Source: Corynebacterium glucuronolyticum (GTDB lineage: Bacteria; Actinomycetota; Actinomycetes; Mycobacteriales; Mycobacteriaceae). Taken from it: a DNA stretch of 64,000 nt. Positions 47,860 to 58,391 of the stretch are shown piece after piece. Within the stretch, counting starts at the first letter, position 1, and every line of letters starts with the position of its first letter. The notes beneath the pieces are model-generated. The model had not been told where the DNA came from, did not search any database, and worked only from the letters and a program-made list of their open reading frames with translations. The stretch lies in assembly GCA_022772305.1 (NCBI GenBank), contig JALFAQ010000058.1:34646-98645 (forward strand). The letters are read 5' to 3'. Made by a program: the position numbers and the translations under genes.

Positions 47860-49695
47860 CTAGAGGGCGCGGACTGCACCCTTATCGGCGGAGGTGGCTA
47901 GCTTTGCATATGCCTGGAGAGCCTTGGACACGACGCGGTTGCGCTGTGGAGTCCAGGGGTGCACGGAAGCCTCCATCTGCTGGCGACGGCGTTCGAGCTC
48001 GTCGGCATCCACATCGAGGGTGAGCGTGCGGTTGTGCACGGAGATTGTCACCGTGTCGCCGTTTTCGATCAGTCCGATGAGGCCGCCGTGGGCAGCCTCC
48101 GGGGAGATATGGCCGATGGACAAACCGGACGTACCACCGGAGAAGCGACCGTCGGTGATGAGCGCGCAGGACTTGCCCAAGCCCGCGCCTTTGAGGAAGC
48201 TCGTCGGGTGCAGCATTTCCTGCATTCCCGGACCTCCTGAGGGGCCCTCGTAGCGGATGACCACGCAGTCGCCCGGCTGGACTTCGTGATTCAAGATCAT
48301 GGAGACGGCTGCCTCTTGGCTATCCACGACGCGTGCGGGACCGGAAAACTCCCACAGCTCCTCGTCCACGCCTGCGGACTTGAGCACCGCGCCATTCGGG
48401 GCGAGGTTGCCACGGAGAATGACGAGGCCGCCGTCGGAGGTGAAGGGGTGCTCGACATCGTGGATGACACCGTTGACGGGGTCGGTATCCAGCTCGTCCC
48501 AGGTGGTGGACTGGGAGAAGGCCACGTTCGTGCGCTTGCCGCCGGGGGCTGCGTGGAAGAGTTTGAGGGCTTCGTCAGAGGCCTTGCCACCGCGGATGTC
48601 CCACTCACTCAGCCACGTGTCCAGATCGTTGTAGATCACAGAATGGACGTCTTCGTTCAGCATGCCTGCGCGGTGCAGCTCGCCGAGAATAGCGGGGATG
48701 CCACCGGCGCGGTGCACGTCCTCCACGTGCGCGGTGCCGTTCGGCGCAATCTTAGAGATACAGGGGATGACGTAGGAGAGCTCGTCGATGTCGTGGAGCG
48801 TGAAATCAACCTCGCCTTCTTGCGCTGCTGCGAGCGTGTGCAAGATCGTGTTGGAGGATCCGCCCATGGCCATGTCCAGGGCCATCGCGTTGCGGAATGC
48901 ATCTCGCGTGGCGATGGAGCGTGGCAGAACGGAGTCGTCCGCTTCGCCGTAGTAGCGCTTGCACAGCTCCACCACGGTGCGTCCGGCGTGGGAGAAGAGC
49001 TCGCGTCGCGCGGAATGTGTAGCGAGTGTGGTGCCGTTGCCGGGCAGTGACAGGCCGAGTGCCTCGGTCAGGCAGTTCATCGAGTTGGCGGTGAACATAC
49101 CGGAGCACGAGCCACAGGTGGGGCACGCGGATTCGACAATGGTGCCGAGCTCGTCGTCGCTCACGTTGTCATCGGCGGAATACTGGATGGCATCGATGAG
49201 GTTGGAGTGGGACTTGGCCTGACCGTCCACAACAATGGCTTTACCTGCCTCCATCGGGCCACCAGAGACGAACACAGCGGGGATATTGAGACGTAGCGCA
49301 GCGTTGAGCATGCCGGGGGTGATCTTGTCGCAATTGGAGATGCACACCATGGCATCGGCGGTATGCGCATTCACCATGTACTCCACCGAGTCCGCGATGA
49401 TCTCGCGAGAGGGAAGCGAGTACAGCATGCCACCGTGGCCCATGGCGATGCCGTCATCGACGGCGATGGTGTTGAACTCCTTCGGCACGCCACCGGCCGC
49501 GCGGACGGCCTCGGCAACGATCTCACCGACGTTTTTCAAATGGACGTGTCCGGGGACGAACTGCGTGTATGAGTTAACAATGGCCACAATCGGCTTACCA
49601 AAGTCCTCGGCGGCGGTGCCCGTTGCCCGCCATAGTGCCCGTGCGCCGGCTGCCTGCCTGCCCACGGTTGTGACCTTTGAGCGAAGTGGAATCAT
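47860..49695 (-). CDS. ilvD: Dihydroxy-acid dehydratase
   Basis: 611 residues; third step of valine/isoleucine synthesis, making the 2-keto acids. [Fe-S] cluster ligands are in [12 protein letters not shown] and [30 protein letters not shown] is invariant, and the C-terminal GRFSGGT loop carries the catalytic Ser. ATG 49695 with AAGGAG upstream; upstream open codons to 49791 are not used by relatives. Opposite in orientation to ilvBNC and separated from it by the PH-domain gene. Confidence 0.96.
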   Translation of the reverse strand: MIPLRSKVTTVGRQAAGARALWRATGTAAEDFGKPIVAIVNSYTQFVPGHVHLKNVGEIVAEAVRAAGGVPKEFNTIAVDDGIAMGHGGMLYSLPSREIIADSVEYMVNAHTADAMVCISNCDKITPGMLNAALRLNIPAVFVSGGPMEAGKAIVVDGQAKSHSNLIDAIQYSADDNVSDDELGTIVESACPTCGSCSGMFTANSMNCLTEALGLSLPGNGTTLATHSARRELFSHAGRTVVELCKRYYGEADDSVLPRSIATRDAFRNAMALDMAMGGSSNTILHTLAAAQEGEVDFTLHDIDELSYVIPCISKIAPNGTAHVEDVHRAGGIPAILGELHRAGMLNEDVHSVIYNDLDTWLSEWDIRGGKASDEALKLFHAAPGGKRTNVAFSQSTTWDELDTDPVNGVIHDVEHPFTSDGGLVILRGNLAPNGAVLKSAGVDEELWEFSGPARVVDSQEAAVSMILNHEVQPGDCVVIRYEGPSGGPGMQEMLHPTSFLKGAGLGKSCALITDGRFSGGTSGLSIGHISPEAAHGGLIGLIENGDTVTISVHNRTLTLDVDADELERRRQQMEASVHPWTPQRNRVVSKALQAYAKLATSADKGAVRAL

Positions 49696-49954
49696 GATGC
49701 GCTCCTTCTTATGCCTGAAAGTGACCAGTTGTACGAAACCAATGCTGCATGGGGCCGCTTGCCCTCGCTTTTCGGCGGAAGCCACGGCCAAAACAGATTG
49801 TGGTTAATTTACCTTAGTCGCTTTGCCCCCAAAAAATCTCAAAAAGTGGTTCATTAGTCCCGTATGGCGGGAATTGAAGCAGAAGTAAACATGGGAAAAC
49901 CCACGTGCCAGGAGGAATTCTGGATCACGTGGGTGGGGTGAACGCGTGCCCGCG

Positions 49955-50494
49955 CTAGTGCTTGCGCTTGTGGGATGCGCGCTTTCGGTCGAGATCCTCG
50001 GCGACCTTCCTCTCGATCTCCTCGGCCTCTTCCTTGGAGACGAGCACCTCGTGGCCATCCTTTGACACCACGCGAACCTTGTCCTTCGCCGCCTCGTAGC
50101 CCTCGGTGTACACGTCGGGGATGCGTCCGCCAGATGCGGCAGCAAAATCGGGAATGCTGTTGAAAGTGACTGCCGGGAGTGGGAACGAACGCTCGTCCTT
50201 AGCTACGGCCACGGTTCGTGACTTTTCAAAACGGAGCTTGTCAAACTCGTCCCACGTCATCGATTGCGGCCCTTTAAAGGCGTAGCGCGCGGTGATTCCC
50301 TTTTCCGGGTCGACGGTGGTAGAGGAGCGCAGTGCCCACCACACGAGAAGTGCCGGGATAATGACAAAAACATAGACCCACAGATCCTTGCCTGCAGCGA
50401 TGAAAATAAAGAACAGGAAAAAAACCGCTGCCGCGAGGTGACCTTTGGAGGGGGTAAACCTGGTGGCGGCGGTGGACGCGTTCGTTTTTGGCAT
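49955..50494 (-). CDS. PH-domain membrane protein (CFP-6 / low-MW antigen 6-like)
   Basis: 179 residues. Two N-terminal spans (LAAAVFFLFFIFIAAG and VYVFVIIPALLVWWAL), then a bacterial PH fold (ITARYAFKGPQSMTWDEFDKLRFEK) and a basic, Lys/Arg/Glu-rich C-terminus. Similar proteins are the mycobacterial low-molecular-weight antigen 6. Role unknown. ATG 50494 follows TAGAAT (50507-50502) by 7 nt. It sits between ilvD and ilvB in corynebacteria. Divergent from ilvBNC. Confidence 0.82.
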   Translation of the reverse strand: MPKTNASTAATRFTPSKGHLAAAVFFLFFIFIAAGKDLWVYVFVIIPALLVWWALRSSTTVDPEKGITARYAFKGPQSMTWDEFDKLRFEKSRTVAVAKDERSFPLPAVTFNSIPDFAAASGGRIPDVYTEGYEAAKDKVRVVSKDGHEVLVSKEEAEEIERKVAEDLDRKRASHKRKH

Positions 50495-50604
50495 ACAGCC
50501 CATTCTATGGCATTTCGGGCAATCGCTCGTCATTGGGTGTGCGGTTCACAACCTTGTAAATCCCAATATATGAAACGGCTTTCCCAATTTTGGGGGTAGC
50601 GCAG

Positions 50605-50633
50605 TTGCGGTAAGGGGGTGCCCGTTATACAGT
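50605..50633 (+). promoter_or_regulatory. ilvBNC promoter
   Basis: -35 TTGCGG (50605-50610), 17-nt spacer, -10 TACAGT (50628-50633). The leader-peptide ATG comes 7 nt later, so the message probably begins at its start codon. Confidence 0.65.
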
Positions 50634-50640
50634 TTCAGCC

Positions 50641-50715
50641 ATGACAAACCTTCGACTTCTTGTGGTAGTGATTACCGAGCGGTGCAGACCGCGGGCGCTA
50701 CCAACTTTGTCGTAG
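50641..50715 (+). CDS. ilvL: ilvBNC leader peptide (attenuation)
   Basis: 24 codons, ATG 50641 to TAG 50713. The peptide begins MTNLRLLVVVI, a run of Leu, Val and Ile, the very products of the pathway. When charged tRNAs are scarce the ribosome stalls on this run and changes the folding of the leader RNA. C. glutamicum ilvBNC is known to be controlled this way. Inverted TGGTAG/CTACCA arms near 50663-50702 could form the alternative hairpin. No Shine-Dalgarno; the leaderless spacing to TACAGT fits. Confidence 0.8.
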   Translation: MTNLRLLVVVITERCRPRALPTLS

Positions 50716-50739
50716 GAAAAAGCCACACAAGCTTTTATC

Positions 50740-50781
50740 GCCCCCGTCTTCGCACCGCACCACGGTGCCGAAGGCGGGGGC
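50740..50781 (+). terminator. ilvBNC attenuator hairpin
   Basis: Strong stem of ~19 bp: 50740-50751 with 50770-50781 (one T-G wobble), continuing inward 50752-50757 with 50763-50768 after a bulged base. Followed by CCTTGTCAT. Lies 24 nt after the leader stop and 146 nt before ilvB. Confidence 0.8.
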
Positions 50782-50927
50782 CTTGTCATATCGCGTCAGG
50801 GTCACTCACACCCACAGACACGACAACACGTCCGGTTCACCCATAGCCGCCGCTGACACAATTCCACCACTATGCCCCCAACCCCCAAGGCCCACGGCCC
50901 AAAATGAAAGGGAAAGGATACACGGTT

Positions 50928-52883
50928 GTGACTACAGGCAATCCCCCAACTCCAGCCAGCCTGCCTAAGAAGCTCAAGAGCAAAGCTTCGTCCGGGCGGG
51001 AAGAATCCAGCAAGCCGATCATGATGACTGGCGCAGAAGCAGTCGTGAGGTCTCTAGAAGAACTCGGCGTTGACACAATTTTCGGCATTCCCGGTGGCGC
51101 CGTACTGCCGCTGTACGACCCTCTTTACAGCTCCGAGATAATCCGCCACGTGCTCGTTCGTCACGAGCAGGGTGCCGGACATGCAGCGGAAGGATACGCA
51201 ACAGCCAGTGGCAAAGTTGGCGTGTGCATCGCCACCTCTGGGCCTGGTGCAACAAACATCGTGACCGCACTCACGGATGCGAACCTCGATTCGGTTCCCA
51301 TCGTCGCCATTACTGGTCAGGTCGGCCGTGGTCTCCTCGGTACCGATGCTTTCCAGGAGGCGGACACCCGCGGAATCACGATGCCGGTGACCAAACACAA
51401 CATGATGGCGCAGTGTGCTGAGGATGTTCCCCGCATTATTGCGGAGGCTTTCCACATCGCCTCCACGGGTCGACCTGGCCCGGTTCTCGTGGATATCCCC
51501 AAAGATGTCCAGAACGCAACGCTGGAATTTCGCTGGCCACCAGAAATGAATCTCCCCGGTTACCACCCGGTGACCGAACCGCACAAGCGTCAGATCGCGG
51601 AAGCCGTTGAGCTCATCGCCGCTGCCAAGCAGCCGGTGTTGTACATCGGCGGTGGCGTGATCAAAGCTAACGCGCACGCGGAGCTCCTCCAATTCGCTGA
51701 ATATACCGGCATTCCCCTCGTCACCACCCTCATGGCGTTGGGAGCCGTGCCGAAGCACCATCCTCTCAACATGGGGATGCCCGGCATGCATGGTACTGTG
51801 CCCGCCAACGCGGCGCTCCAGCGCTCGGACCTCATCATCGCTATCGGGACGCGTTTCGACGACCGCGTCACCGGTGATGTCGAGGCCTTCGCGCCGAACG
51901 CGAAGATCATCCACGCTGACATCGATCCAGCTGAGATCTCAAAGATCAAGGAAGCCGATGTGCCGATCGTGGGGGATGCTGCAGAGGTGCTGCGCGCTCT
52001 CCTTGACGCGTACCGCGGTGCTGGGCATAAGAAACTCGCTCTGGACAAGTGGATGACGTACCTCAACAACCTGTGCTCGACGTTCCCTCTCGGCTACGAA
52101 GCATCGGCAGGCGACGAGATCGATCCGCAGTTTGTGCTGAAGAAGATCGCCGAGGTCGTGGGCTCCGACGCGATCTATGTCGCGGGTGTGGGGCAGCATC
52201 AGATGTGGTCGGCCCAGTTCCTCGAGTTCGATAAGCCGCGCACGTGGTTGAACTCGGGTGGTCTCGGCACCATGGGGTACTGCATTCCCGCTGCCCTCGG
52301 GGCGAAGGCCGCCCGCCCGGACATGCAGGTGTGGGCCATCGACGGTGACGGTTGCTTCCAGATGACGAATCAGGAGCTGGCCACCGCCGCTGTCGAGGGC
52401 TTCCCGCTCAAGGTTGCCATTATCAATAACGGCAACTTGGGCATGGTGCGGCAGTGGCAGTCCCTCTTCTACGAGGAGCGCTACTCCAACACGCACCTGG
52501 GTGACAAGGGTGCCTACATCCCGGATTTCCTGCTTCTCGCGGAGGCCCTCGGCTGTGTGGGTATTCGCGTGGAGCGGGAGGAGGATGTTGTCCCCGCCAT
52601 TAAGAAGGCGCAGGAGATCAACGACCGTCCTGTGGTCATTGACTTCATCGTTTCTGAAAACGCGCAGGTGTGGCCGATGGTCGCCGCCGGTGCGTCGAAC
52701 TCCGACATCGAATACGCTCGCGGTTTGCGCCCGCTTTTCGACGAAGATTCGGCCGCCGAACGAATAACCGCCATCGATGCTGCTCTGCAAGCACACAGTT
52801 CGGATCACTCCGATCTGGCTGCACCTGGGCCCGCGCCCAAGGTGAGCTACTTCACCTATGACGAGGAGGAGAACAATGCCTAA
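50928..52883 (+). CDS. ilvB: Acetolactate synthase large subunit
   Basis: 651 residues, ThDP/FAD enzyme joining two pyruvates (or pyruvate and 2-oxobutyrate). Catalytic Glu in [18 protein letters not shown] region with GMPGMHGT; ThDP motif [14 protein letters not shown]...NNGNLG. The GTG at 50928 has AAGGA 9 nt upstream and gives an N-terminal tail like C. glutamicum; an in-frame ATG at 50904 lacks a ribosome site. The stop overlaps ilvN. Confidence 0.95.
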   Translation: MTTGNPPTPASLPKKLKSKASSGREESSKPIMMTGAEAVVRSLEELGVDTIFGIPGGAVLPLYDPLYSSEIIRHVLVRHEQGAGHAAEGYATASGKVGVCIATSGPGATNIVTALTDANLDSVPIVAITGQVGRGLLGTDAFQEADTRGITMPVTKHNMMAQCAEDVPRIIAEAFHIASTGRPGPVLVDIPKDVQNATLEFRWPPEMNLPGYHPVTEPHKRQIAEAVELIAAAKQPVLYIGGGVIKANAHAELLQFAEYTGIPLVTTLMALGAVPKHHPLNMGMPGMHGTVPANAALQRSDLIIAIGTRFDDRVTGDVEAFAPNAKIIHADIDPAEISKIKEADVPIVGDAAEVLRALLDAYRGAGHKKLALDKWMTYLNNLCSTFPLGYEASAGDEIDPQFVLKKIAEVVGSDAIYVAGVGQHQMWSAQFLEFDKPRTWLNSGGLGTMGYCIPAALGAKAARPDMQVWAIDGDGCFQMTNQELATAAVEGFPLKVAIINNGNLGMVRQWQSLFYEERYSNTHLGDKGAYIPDFLLLAEALGCVGIRVEREEDVVPAIKKAQEINDRPVVIDFIVSENAQVWPMVAAGASNSDIEYARGLRPLFDEDSAAERITAIDAALQAHSSDHSDLAAPGPAPKVSYFTYDEEENNA

Positions 52884-53406
52884 CCGCGAAAAATCGATGC
52901 ACACGCTCTCCGTGCTCGTGGAGGACGTCGACGGCATCATGTCCCGCGTCTCGGGAATGTTCACCAGGCGTGGGTACTCCATGCACTCCATCAACTCAGC
53001 AAAAACAGAAGTGCCCGGTTTCAACCGCATCACTGTTGTTGTGTGGGCCGATGCGGTACATATTGAACAGATCACAAAACAGCTCAACAAGCTCATCAAC
53101 GTGATCAAGGTGGTGCGATTTGAAGAGGAATCCTCAATCGCACGTGGCTACCTCATGGTGAAGGTGTCCACAGACACGTCGAACCGGCCACAGGTGGTGG
53201 ATGCAGCCAAGCTGTTCCGCGCACGCGTCATCGACGTAGCACGTGATTCCGTCATCATCGAGGCGACCGGTGGAGAAGCAAAGCTCAAAGCCCTCCTCGA
53301 CGTTCTGGAGCCCTTCGGCATACTGGAGCTCATCCAGTGCGGACAGATCGCCCTCGCCCGTGGGCCGCGGACGATGATGCCCCAAACGCTGCGTCCACAG
53401 AGTTAA
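52876..53406 (+). CDS. ilvN: Acetolactate synthase small (regulatory) subunit
   Basis: 176 residues. N-terminal ACT domain ([26 protein letters not shown]) that binds Val/Leu/Ile for feedback inhibition, and a C-terminal domain that activates IlvB. ATG 52876 overlaps the ilvB stop by 8 nt, with GAGGAGGA in front: translational coupling. Confidence 0.95.
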   Translation: MPNREKSMHTLSVLVEDVDGIMSRVSGMFTRRGYSMHSINSAKTEVPGFNRITVVVWADAVHIEQITKQLNKLINVIKVVRFEEESSIARGYLMVKVSTDTSNRPQVVDAAKLFRARVIDVARDSVIIEATGGEAKLKALLDVLEPFGILELIQCGQIALARGPRTMMPQTLRPQS

Positions 53407-53422
53407 ACTACAACTACTACTC

Positions 53423-53439
53423 GGGGCTACTACAGCCCC
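53423..53439 (+). other. Hairpin between ilvN and ilvC
   Basis: GGGGCT-N5-AGCCCC, 6-bp stem, 32 nt before ilvC. Likely mRNA processing or stability element; ilvC may also have its own promoter nearby. Confidence 0.4.
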
Positions 53440-53464
53440 AACACAATCCGTGAAAGGACACTGA

Positions 53465-54487
<1,023 letters not shown>

Positions 54488-54531
54488 TCGCTAGCCTGCG
54501 GACTCTGTAATATACAGTGTTACTTTGCATA

Positions 54532-54570
54532 CACACCGCGTTGTTCCACCCAACGCGGTGTGTTTTTGTT
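54532..54570 (+). terminator. Terminator after ilvC
   Basis: Perfect 12-bp stem (54532-54543 with 54551-54562), then TTTTTGTT. Confidence 0.85.
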
Positions 54571-54718
54571 GTGAGTCCGCTGGTGAAACCGACCCCGTGC
54601 TGGTCACCGTTCATATCTGCCCAACGGCTGAGTGCTGGGGAGAAGCAGGCCACAAAGGAGAACTGAGGGCTACCACGAGGCGTCGATAAGCAAAGCCGAG
54701 AACCGCTACGGTGGGAGC

Positions 54719-55310
54719 ATGGAGACCAAAGAGCCGACATACAGTTTTGCCTTGGTGGAATTCCGCAAGTGGGTGAGCGACCTTGTGCGTGACACCCCAC
54801 GTTTTATCGCTATCGATGGCCGGGGAGGAGCGGGGAAGTCAACGCTTGCTGCACGGACCGCGGACGAGATTGGTGCGGCGGTGGTACACGTCGATGATGT
54901 GTCCTGGACACTTTAGCTGCTTCGACTGGGCAGACGAGCTACAGTGCCAGATTGTTACTCCCCTCCGCAAAGGTCTCGCCGTGGACTACAGGCCACCGGG
55001 ATGGGTCTCCCACAACAGGGCGGGGTCCATCCGTGTTCCAGCAGACGTGGCCGTCGTGATAATCGAAGGAACCGGCATCATCCGGCCGGATTTCCGCTGG
55101 GAAGCAAGCATCTGGATCGCCGGAGACATGGAGGCACAGCTACAGCGATGCATTGACAGGGGAGAGGCCCCGACCTTCTTCGATGAGTGGCAAAAAGAGG
55201 AGATCCCTTTCCTAGATCAAATAGAACCGTGGGCGCATGCTCGCTACATCGTCGACGGGCAGGATGTGACAGGCGCAACTATCGGGGTTGCTGAAACGTC
55301 CGACATCTAA
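54719..55310 (+). pseudogene. Uridine-kinase-like P-loop protein with +1 frameshift
   Basis: Codons 54719-54913 encode residues 1-65 with the Walker A motif GRGGAGKST (~40-48) and HVDDVSW, then hit TAG at 54914. In the +1 frame from 54915 the protein continues without a gap (SCFDWADEL...EGTGIIRPDF...HARYIVDGQD) to 55310, for ~196 residues in all, about the family's length. The shift site is CTT TAG C, the same form as the prfB recoding heptamer (CTT TGA C). It is therefore either a simple 1-nt insertion (dead gene or sequence error) or programmed recoding. No purine-rich stimulator is evident just upstream, which favours the former. TACGGT lies 6 nt before the ATG. Confidence 0.75.
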
Positions 55311-55360
55311 GAAAGGGTATCCTTAGTTTTGTAGTGAAAGTATGAGGGTTAGGAGATTCG

Positions 55361-56359
55361 ATGGAAGCTCACAACCATTCGCATTGTCACATCCACGCGA
55401 ATGACACGCATGACCACGCGGATGCGCACGGTCATGACCATGAACACGATCATGTCAATGGGCACGGGGCAGGGCATAGCCACCATCATCACCATGCGGG
55501 TGCGTCCTTGCGGGCGCTTGGTATTGCCTGCGCAATGACGGTAACAATTCTCTTTGCCGAAGTCGTCGGCGGTGTTGTGTCCGGGTCGCTTGCGCTGCTA
55601 TCTGATGCGGCGCACATGCTGTCCGATGCAGCAGGGCTTATCCTTGCGCTGGTTGCCAGTTGGTATGGCCAGAAGAAAGCCTCTGGGCGGGCGACTTATG
55701 GTAACAAGCGCTTTGAGGTGCTGGCGGCTTTCATCAACGCTGTTGTGGTGCTAGCCATCAGCGTGTGGATCATCATCCGGGCAATCATGCGGTTCATGGC
55801 CCCGGATCCCGAGGTGCACACAGGTGTCATGCTTGTCGTGGCGGTCGTCGGTCTTTTGGCCAACGTCGTTTCTGCCGTCATTCTCAACCGCTCTGCCAGT
55901 GACTCGATGAACGTGCGCGGAGCGCTTTTGCACGTCCTGAGCGACCTCCTGGGATCCGTGGCTGTCATCGTCGCCGGCGTGATCATCCAGTTCACAGGCT
56001 TTACCATGGCGGATTCTATAGCGTCGCTCCTCATTGCATTGATTATCGTTCCGCGGGCGGTGGGCCTGGTATTTAGTTCCGCCGGTGTGCTCGTAGAGCA
56101 CGCGCCGGAGACAGTATCCGTGAAAGAGGTCAGGGACCGGCTCGTTCAACTGCCGGACGTGATTGCCGTCCATGATCTCCACGTCTGGTCACTCGATGGG
56201 GAATCACTCCTTGCGACTTGTCACATCGTCACCGATAGTCCGCACCACCCTGTATTGGACGCAGCCCACGACGAACTAGTAAACATGGGAATAGACCATT
56301 CGACCATCCAGATGGAGATGCCTGAGCACGCTAAGTGCGAGGGCGAGCTGCATCCGTAG
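55361..56359 (+). CDS. CDF zinc/cobalt/cadmium efflux transporter
   Basis: 332 residues. A His-rich N-terminus (HSHCHIHANDTHDHADAHGH and on to ~46) binds metal; then six spans with the two metal-site pairs (LLSDAAHMLSD and LLHVLSDLLGS) and a C-terminal ferredoxin-like domain (VHDLHVWSLDGES). Exports Zn2+ or similar from the cytosol in exchange for protons. ATG 55361 with TAGGAG 5 nt upstream. Same neighbourhood as a Co/Zn/Cd transporter in C. glutamicum. Confidence 0.92.
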   Translation: MEAHNHSHCHIHANDTHDHADAHGHDHEHDHVNGHGAGHSHHHHHAGASLRALGIACAMTVTILFAEVVGGVVSGSLALLSDAAHMLSDAAGLILALVASWYGQKKASGRATYGNKRFEVLAAFINAVVVLAISVWIIIRAIMRFMAPDPEVHTGVMLVVAVVGLLANVVSAVILNRSASDSMNVRGALLHVLSDLLGSVAVIVAGVIIQFTGFTMADSIASLLIALIIVPRAVGLVFSSAGVLVEHAPETVSVKEVRDRLVQLPDVIAVHDLHVWSLDGESLLATCHIVTDSPHHPVLDAAHDELVNMGIDHSTIQMEMPEHAKCEGELHP

Positions 56360-56370
56360 GCGAAAGAAGA

Positions 56371-56383
56371 TAGATTTAGGGCC
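56371..56383 (+). promoter_or_regulatory. -10 box for leaderless DUF262 mRNA
   Basis: TAGATT (56371-56376), then 7 nt to the ATG at 56384. Confidence 0.5.
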
Positions 56384-58189
56384 ATGGGTTTTTCAACACC
56401 GAGTTATGGTTTGCACGATCTTTTCGCGCGCATTGATCGAGGTGATCTTCAGCTTCCGGATTTTCAGCGAGGATATAAATGGAACCTCGATGCGATCCGT
56501 GAGCTCGTCGTCACGGTCCTCCGCGGCTACCCCGTAGGAGCACTCATGGCGCTGGAGACGTGGCACGTCCCCATCCGCTTCCGCCCGCGCCCCATCGATG
56601 GCGCGCCGGATATCAACGACAACCCCGGTTTGCTGCTCCTCGACGGCCAGCAGCGCCTCACATCGCTGTACCACACCCTCAAGGGTGACGGCTTTGTGAA
56701 GACGGTGGACTCGCGTTCCAAGCCGATCAAGCGCCGTTTCTTCGTGGATCTCAACCGCGTCGCCGGTTCCGATATCCTCCCCGACGAGGCTGTGTTCTCC
56801 GTGGACGAAAAGGGCCACGTCCGCAGCCACTTCGGCCCCCAGATCGACTTCCCGCTGGACAACAATGAGGCCTACCTGAAGGCCAACGCGGTGCCGATCT
56901 CCACCCTCCTGACCGACAAGGTCACAGACTTGCTTCTGGATATGGCCTCCACGGGCAATATGCAGCGCCAGGAAGTCAAGGAGTTCAACAACAAGGTGGT
57001 CAAGCCACTGGCAGGCTACCAGATCCCTGTCATCCGCCTGGATCGCGAAACTGCTCAGGCCGGTATCGGTTCCATCTTCGCGCACGCAAACTCCGCAGGC
57101 CTGCAGATGGACGTGTTCGAACTGCTTACCGCTGTGTTTGCTGCAGAGGATCCAGAATTCGATTTGAAGGCAGACTGGGATCGCACGCGCTCGATCCTTG
57201 CTGCACACCCGGTATTCAAGGATCTGGATCGCACCGACTTCCTCACCGCTGTCGCCCTGTATATGACGGCGAACAAGGGGCACGCTCGTGGACACCGCGA
57301 GGACATTCTCCGCCTGACCCTCGACGATTACATCCCGGCCGCCGAGTCTGTGCGCAAGGGCATCAAGTCCGCAGCGGAGTTCGTGACTGTTCGTGGCATG
57401 TTTACCGCCGAGCAGATTCCGTTCCCCAAGCAGCTCATCCCCATCACCGTCATCTTGGCGCTGCTGTCCGACACTCCCGAGGTCTTCGAGTCCCAGGATG
57501 CCGTCGACCGCATGAACCGCTGGTTCTGGTCGGGTGTGTTCGGTGAGCTGTACAGTTCCCACTCTCTCACCACTCGCATTGCGCATGACTGCGACGAGGT
57601 GACGCGCTGGGTGCGAGCCGGTGCCGAGGGTGACGAGACCGTTCCGGAGCCGGCAACCGTCGAGTCCGCAACGTTCAACGAGTCCCGTCTCTACTCCGTC
57701 GGCCGTGATTCGCCGGTGCACAAGGCGATCTACACGTTGCTCATGGCGCGAGGTGCGCGTGATTGGCGCACGGGCGAACCGTTTACGGAGCACACCTTCT
57801 TCGAGATGAAGACCGGTTTCCACACGATCTTCCCTGGTGCCTGGTGCGAGGAGAATGGTGTGGATCGCGTTCTGGAAGAGTCGGTTCTTAACCTCACGCC
57901 GATGGCTCGTCGTACCGAGGTTGTGCGCGCCGGAACCTCGCCTGCGCGGTACCTGGCACGCCTGATGGGCAAGTCCCTCATGGATCAGACTCAGTTTAAC
58001 AAGGTGCTGGCAACGCATCTGCTGGATCCGGAGCTTCTCCAGGCGGGTGAGCCGTTCAAGTTCTTCGCTGACCGTCGCGAGCGGTTTGTGAAGATGGTGG
58101 AGGAAGCCATGGGCAAGGAGGTCATCCACGATGTGGATGAGTCCGACCTCCGCGGTGGCTTCGAAGGTCCTGATGCTTTTCTGAAGTAA
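56384..58189 (+). CDS. DUF262 protein with DUF1524/HNH-like C-terminus (GmrSD-like)
   Basis: 601 residues. The N-terminal DUF262 fold has QLPDFQRGYKWN (~25-36) and LLLDGQQRLTSLY (~84-96), the ParB-like nucleotide motifs found in GmrS, BrxU and SspE-type phage-defence enzymes. The C-terminal part (~470-530) resembles the HNH domain DUF1524: FHTIFPGAW, then ESVLNLTPMARRTEV and SPARYLARL. In standard members this reads HHIFP and TN; here one His is Thr and the Asn is Glu, so nuclease activity may be altered or lost. Single gene with its own TAGATT-N7-ATG start and terminator. Function: possibly modification-dependent DNA cleavage; not certain. Confidence 0.78.
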   Translation: MGFSTPSYGLHDLFARIDRGDLQLPDFQRGYKWNLDAIRELVVTVLRGYPVGALMALETWHVPIRFRPRPIDGAPDINDNPGLLLLDGQQRLTSLYHTLKGDGFVKTVDSRSKPIKRRFFVDLNRVAGSDILPDEAVFSVDEKGHVRSHFGPQIDFPLDNNEAYLKANAVPISTLLTDKVTDLLLDMASTGNMQRQEVKEFNNKVVKPLAGYQIPVIRLDRETAQAGIGSIFAHANSAGLQMDVFELLTAVFAAEDPEFDLKADWDRTRSILAAHPVFKDLDRTDFLTAVALYMTANKGHARGHREDILRLTLDDYIPAAESVRKGIKSAAEFVTVRGMFTAEQIPFPKQLIPITVILALLSDTPEVFESQDAVDRMNRWFWSGVFGELYSSHSLTTRIAHDCDEVTRWVRAGAEGDETVPEPATVESATFNESRLYSVGRDSPVHKAIYTLLMARGARDWRTGEPFTEHTFFEMKTGFHTIFPGAWCEENGVDRVLEESVLNLTPMARRTEVVRAGTSPARYLARLMGKSLMDQTQFNKVLATHLLDPELLQAGEPFKFFADRRERFVKMVEEAMGKEVIHDVDESDLRGGFEGPDAFLK

Positions 58190-58202
58190 ACGGCACGCAC
58201 GA

Positions 58203-58240
58203 AGGGCCGGCGATTTTTGCTCGTCGACCCTTTTTGCTTT
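58203..58240 (+). terminator. Terminator after the DUF262 gene
   Basis: 11-bp stem with one mismatch and one wobble (58203-58213 with 58221-58231), then TTTTTGCTTTT. Confidence 0.75.
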
Positions 58241-58391
58241 TCGACGTCTGCTCGTCGCCGTTGCCGGTCACGCTTACGCGCTGCATGGTTGCTATTTCCG
58301 CGTAGTTTTGGCACCGTGGAACAGTTGATTTCTTTTTGGTTTGCCCGCCGGTTGTGTGTGCCGGTGGTCTCGTTTGTGAAAGGTGTGGTCT

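Noticed and set aside
56393..58129. Minus-strand frame of 578 codons over the DUF262 gene
   Set aside because: Complement of a conserved protein; composition typical of antisense frames.
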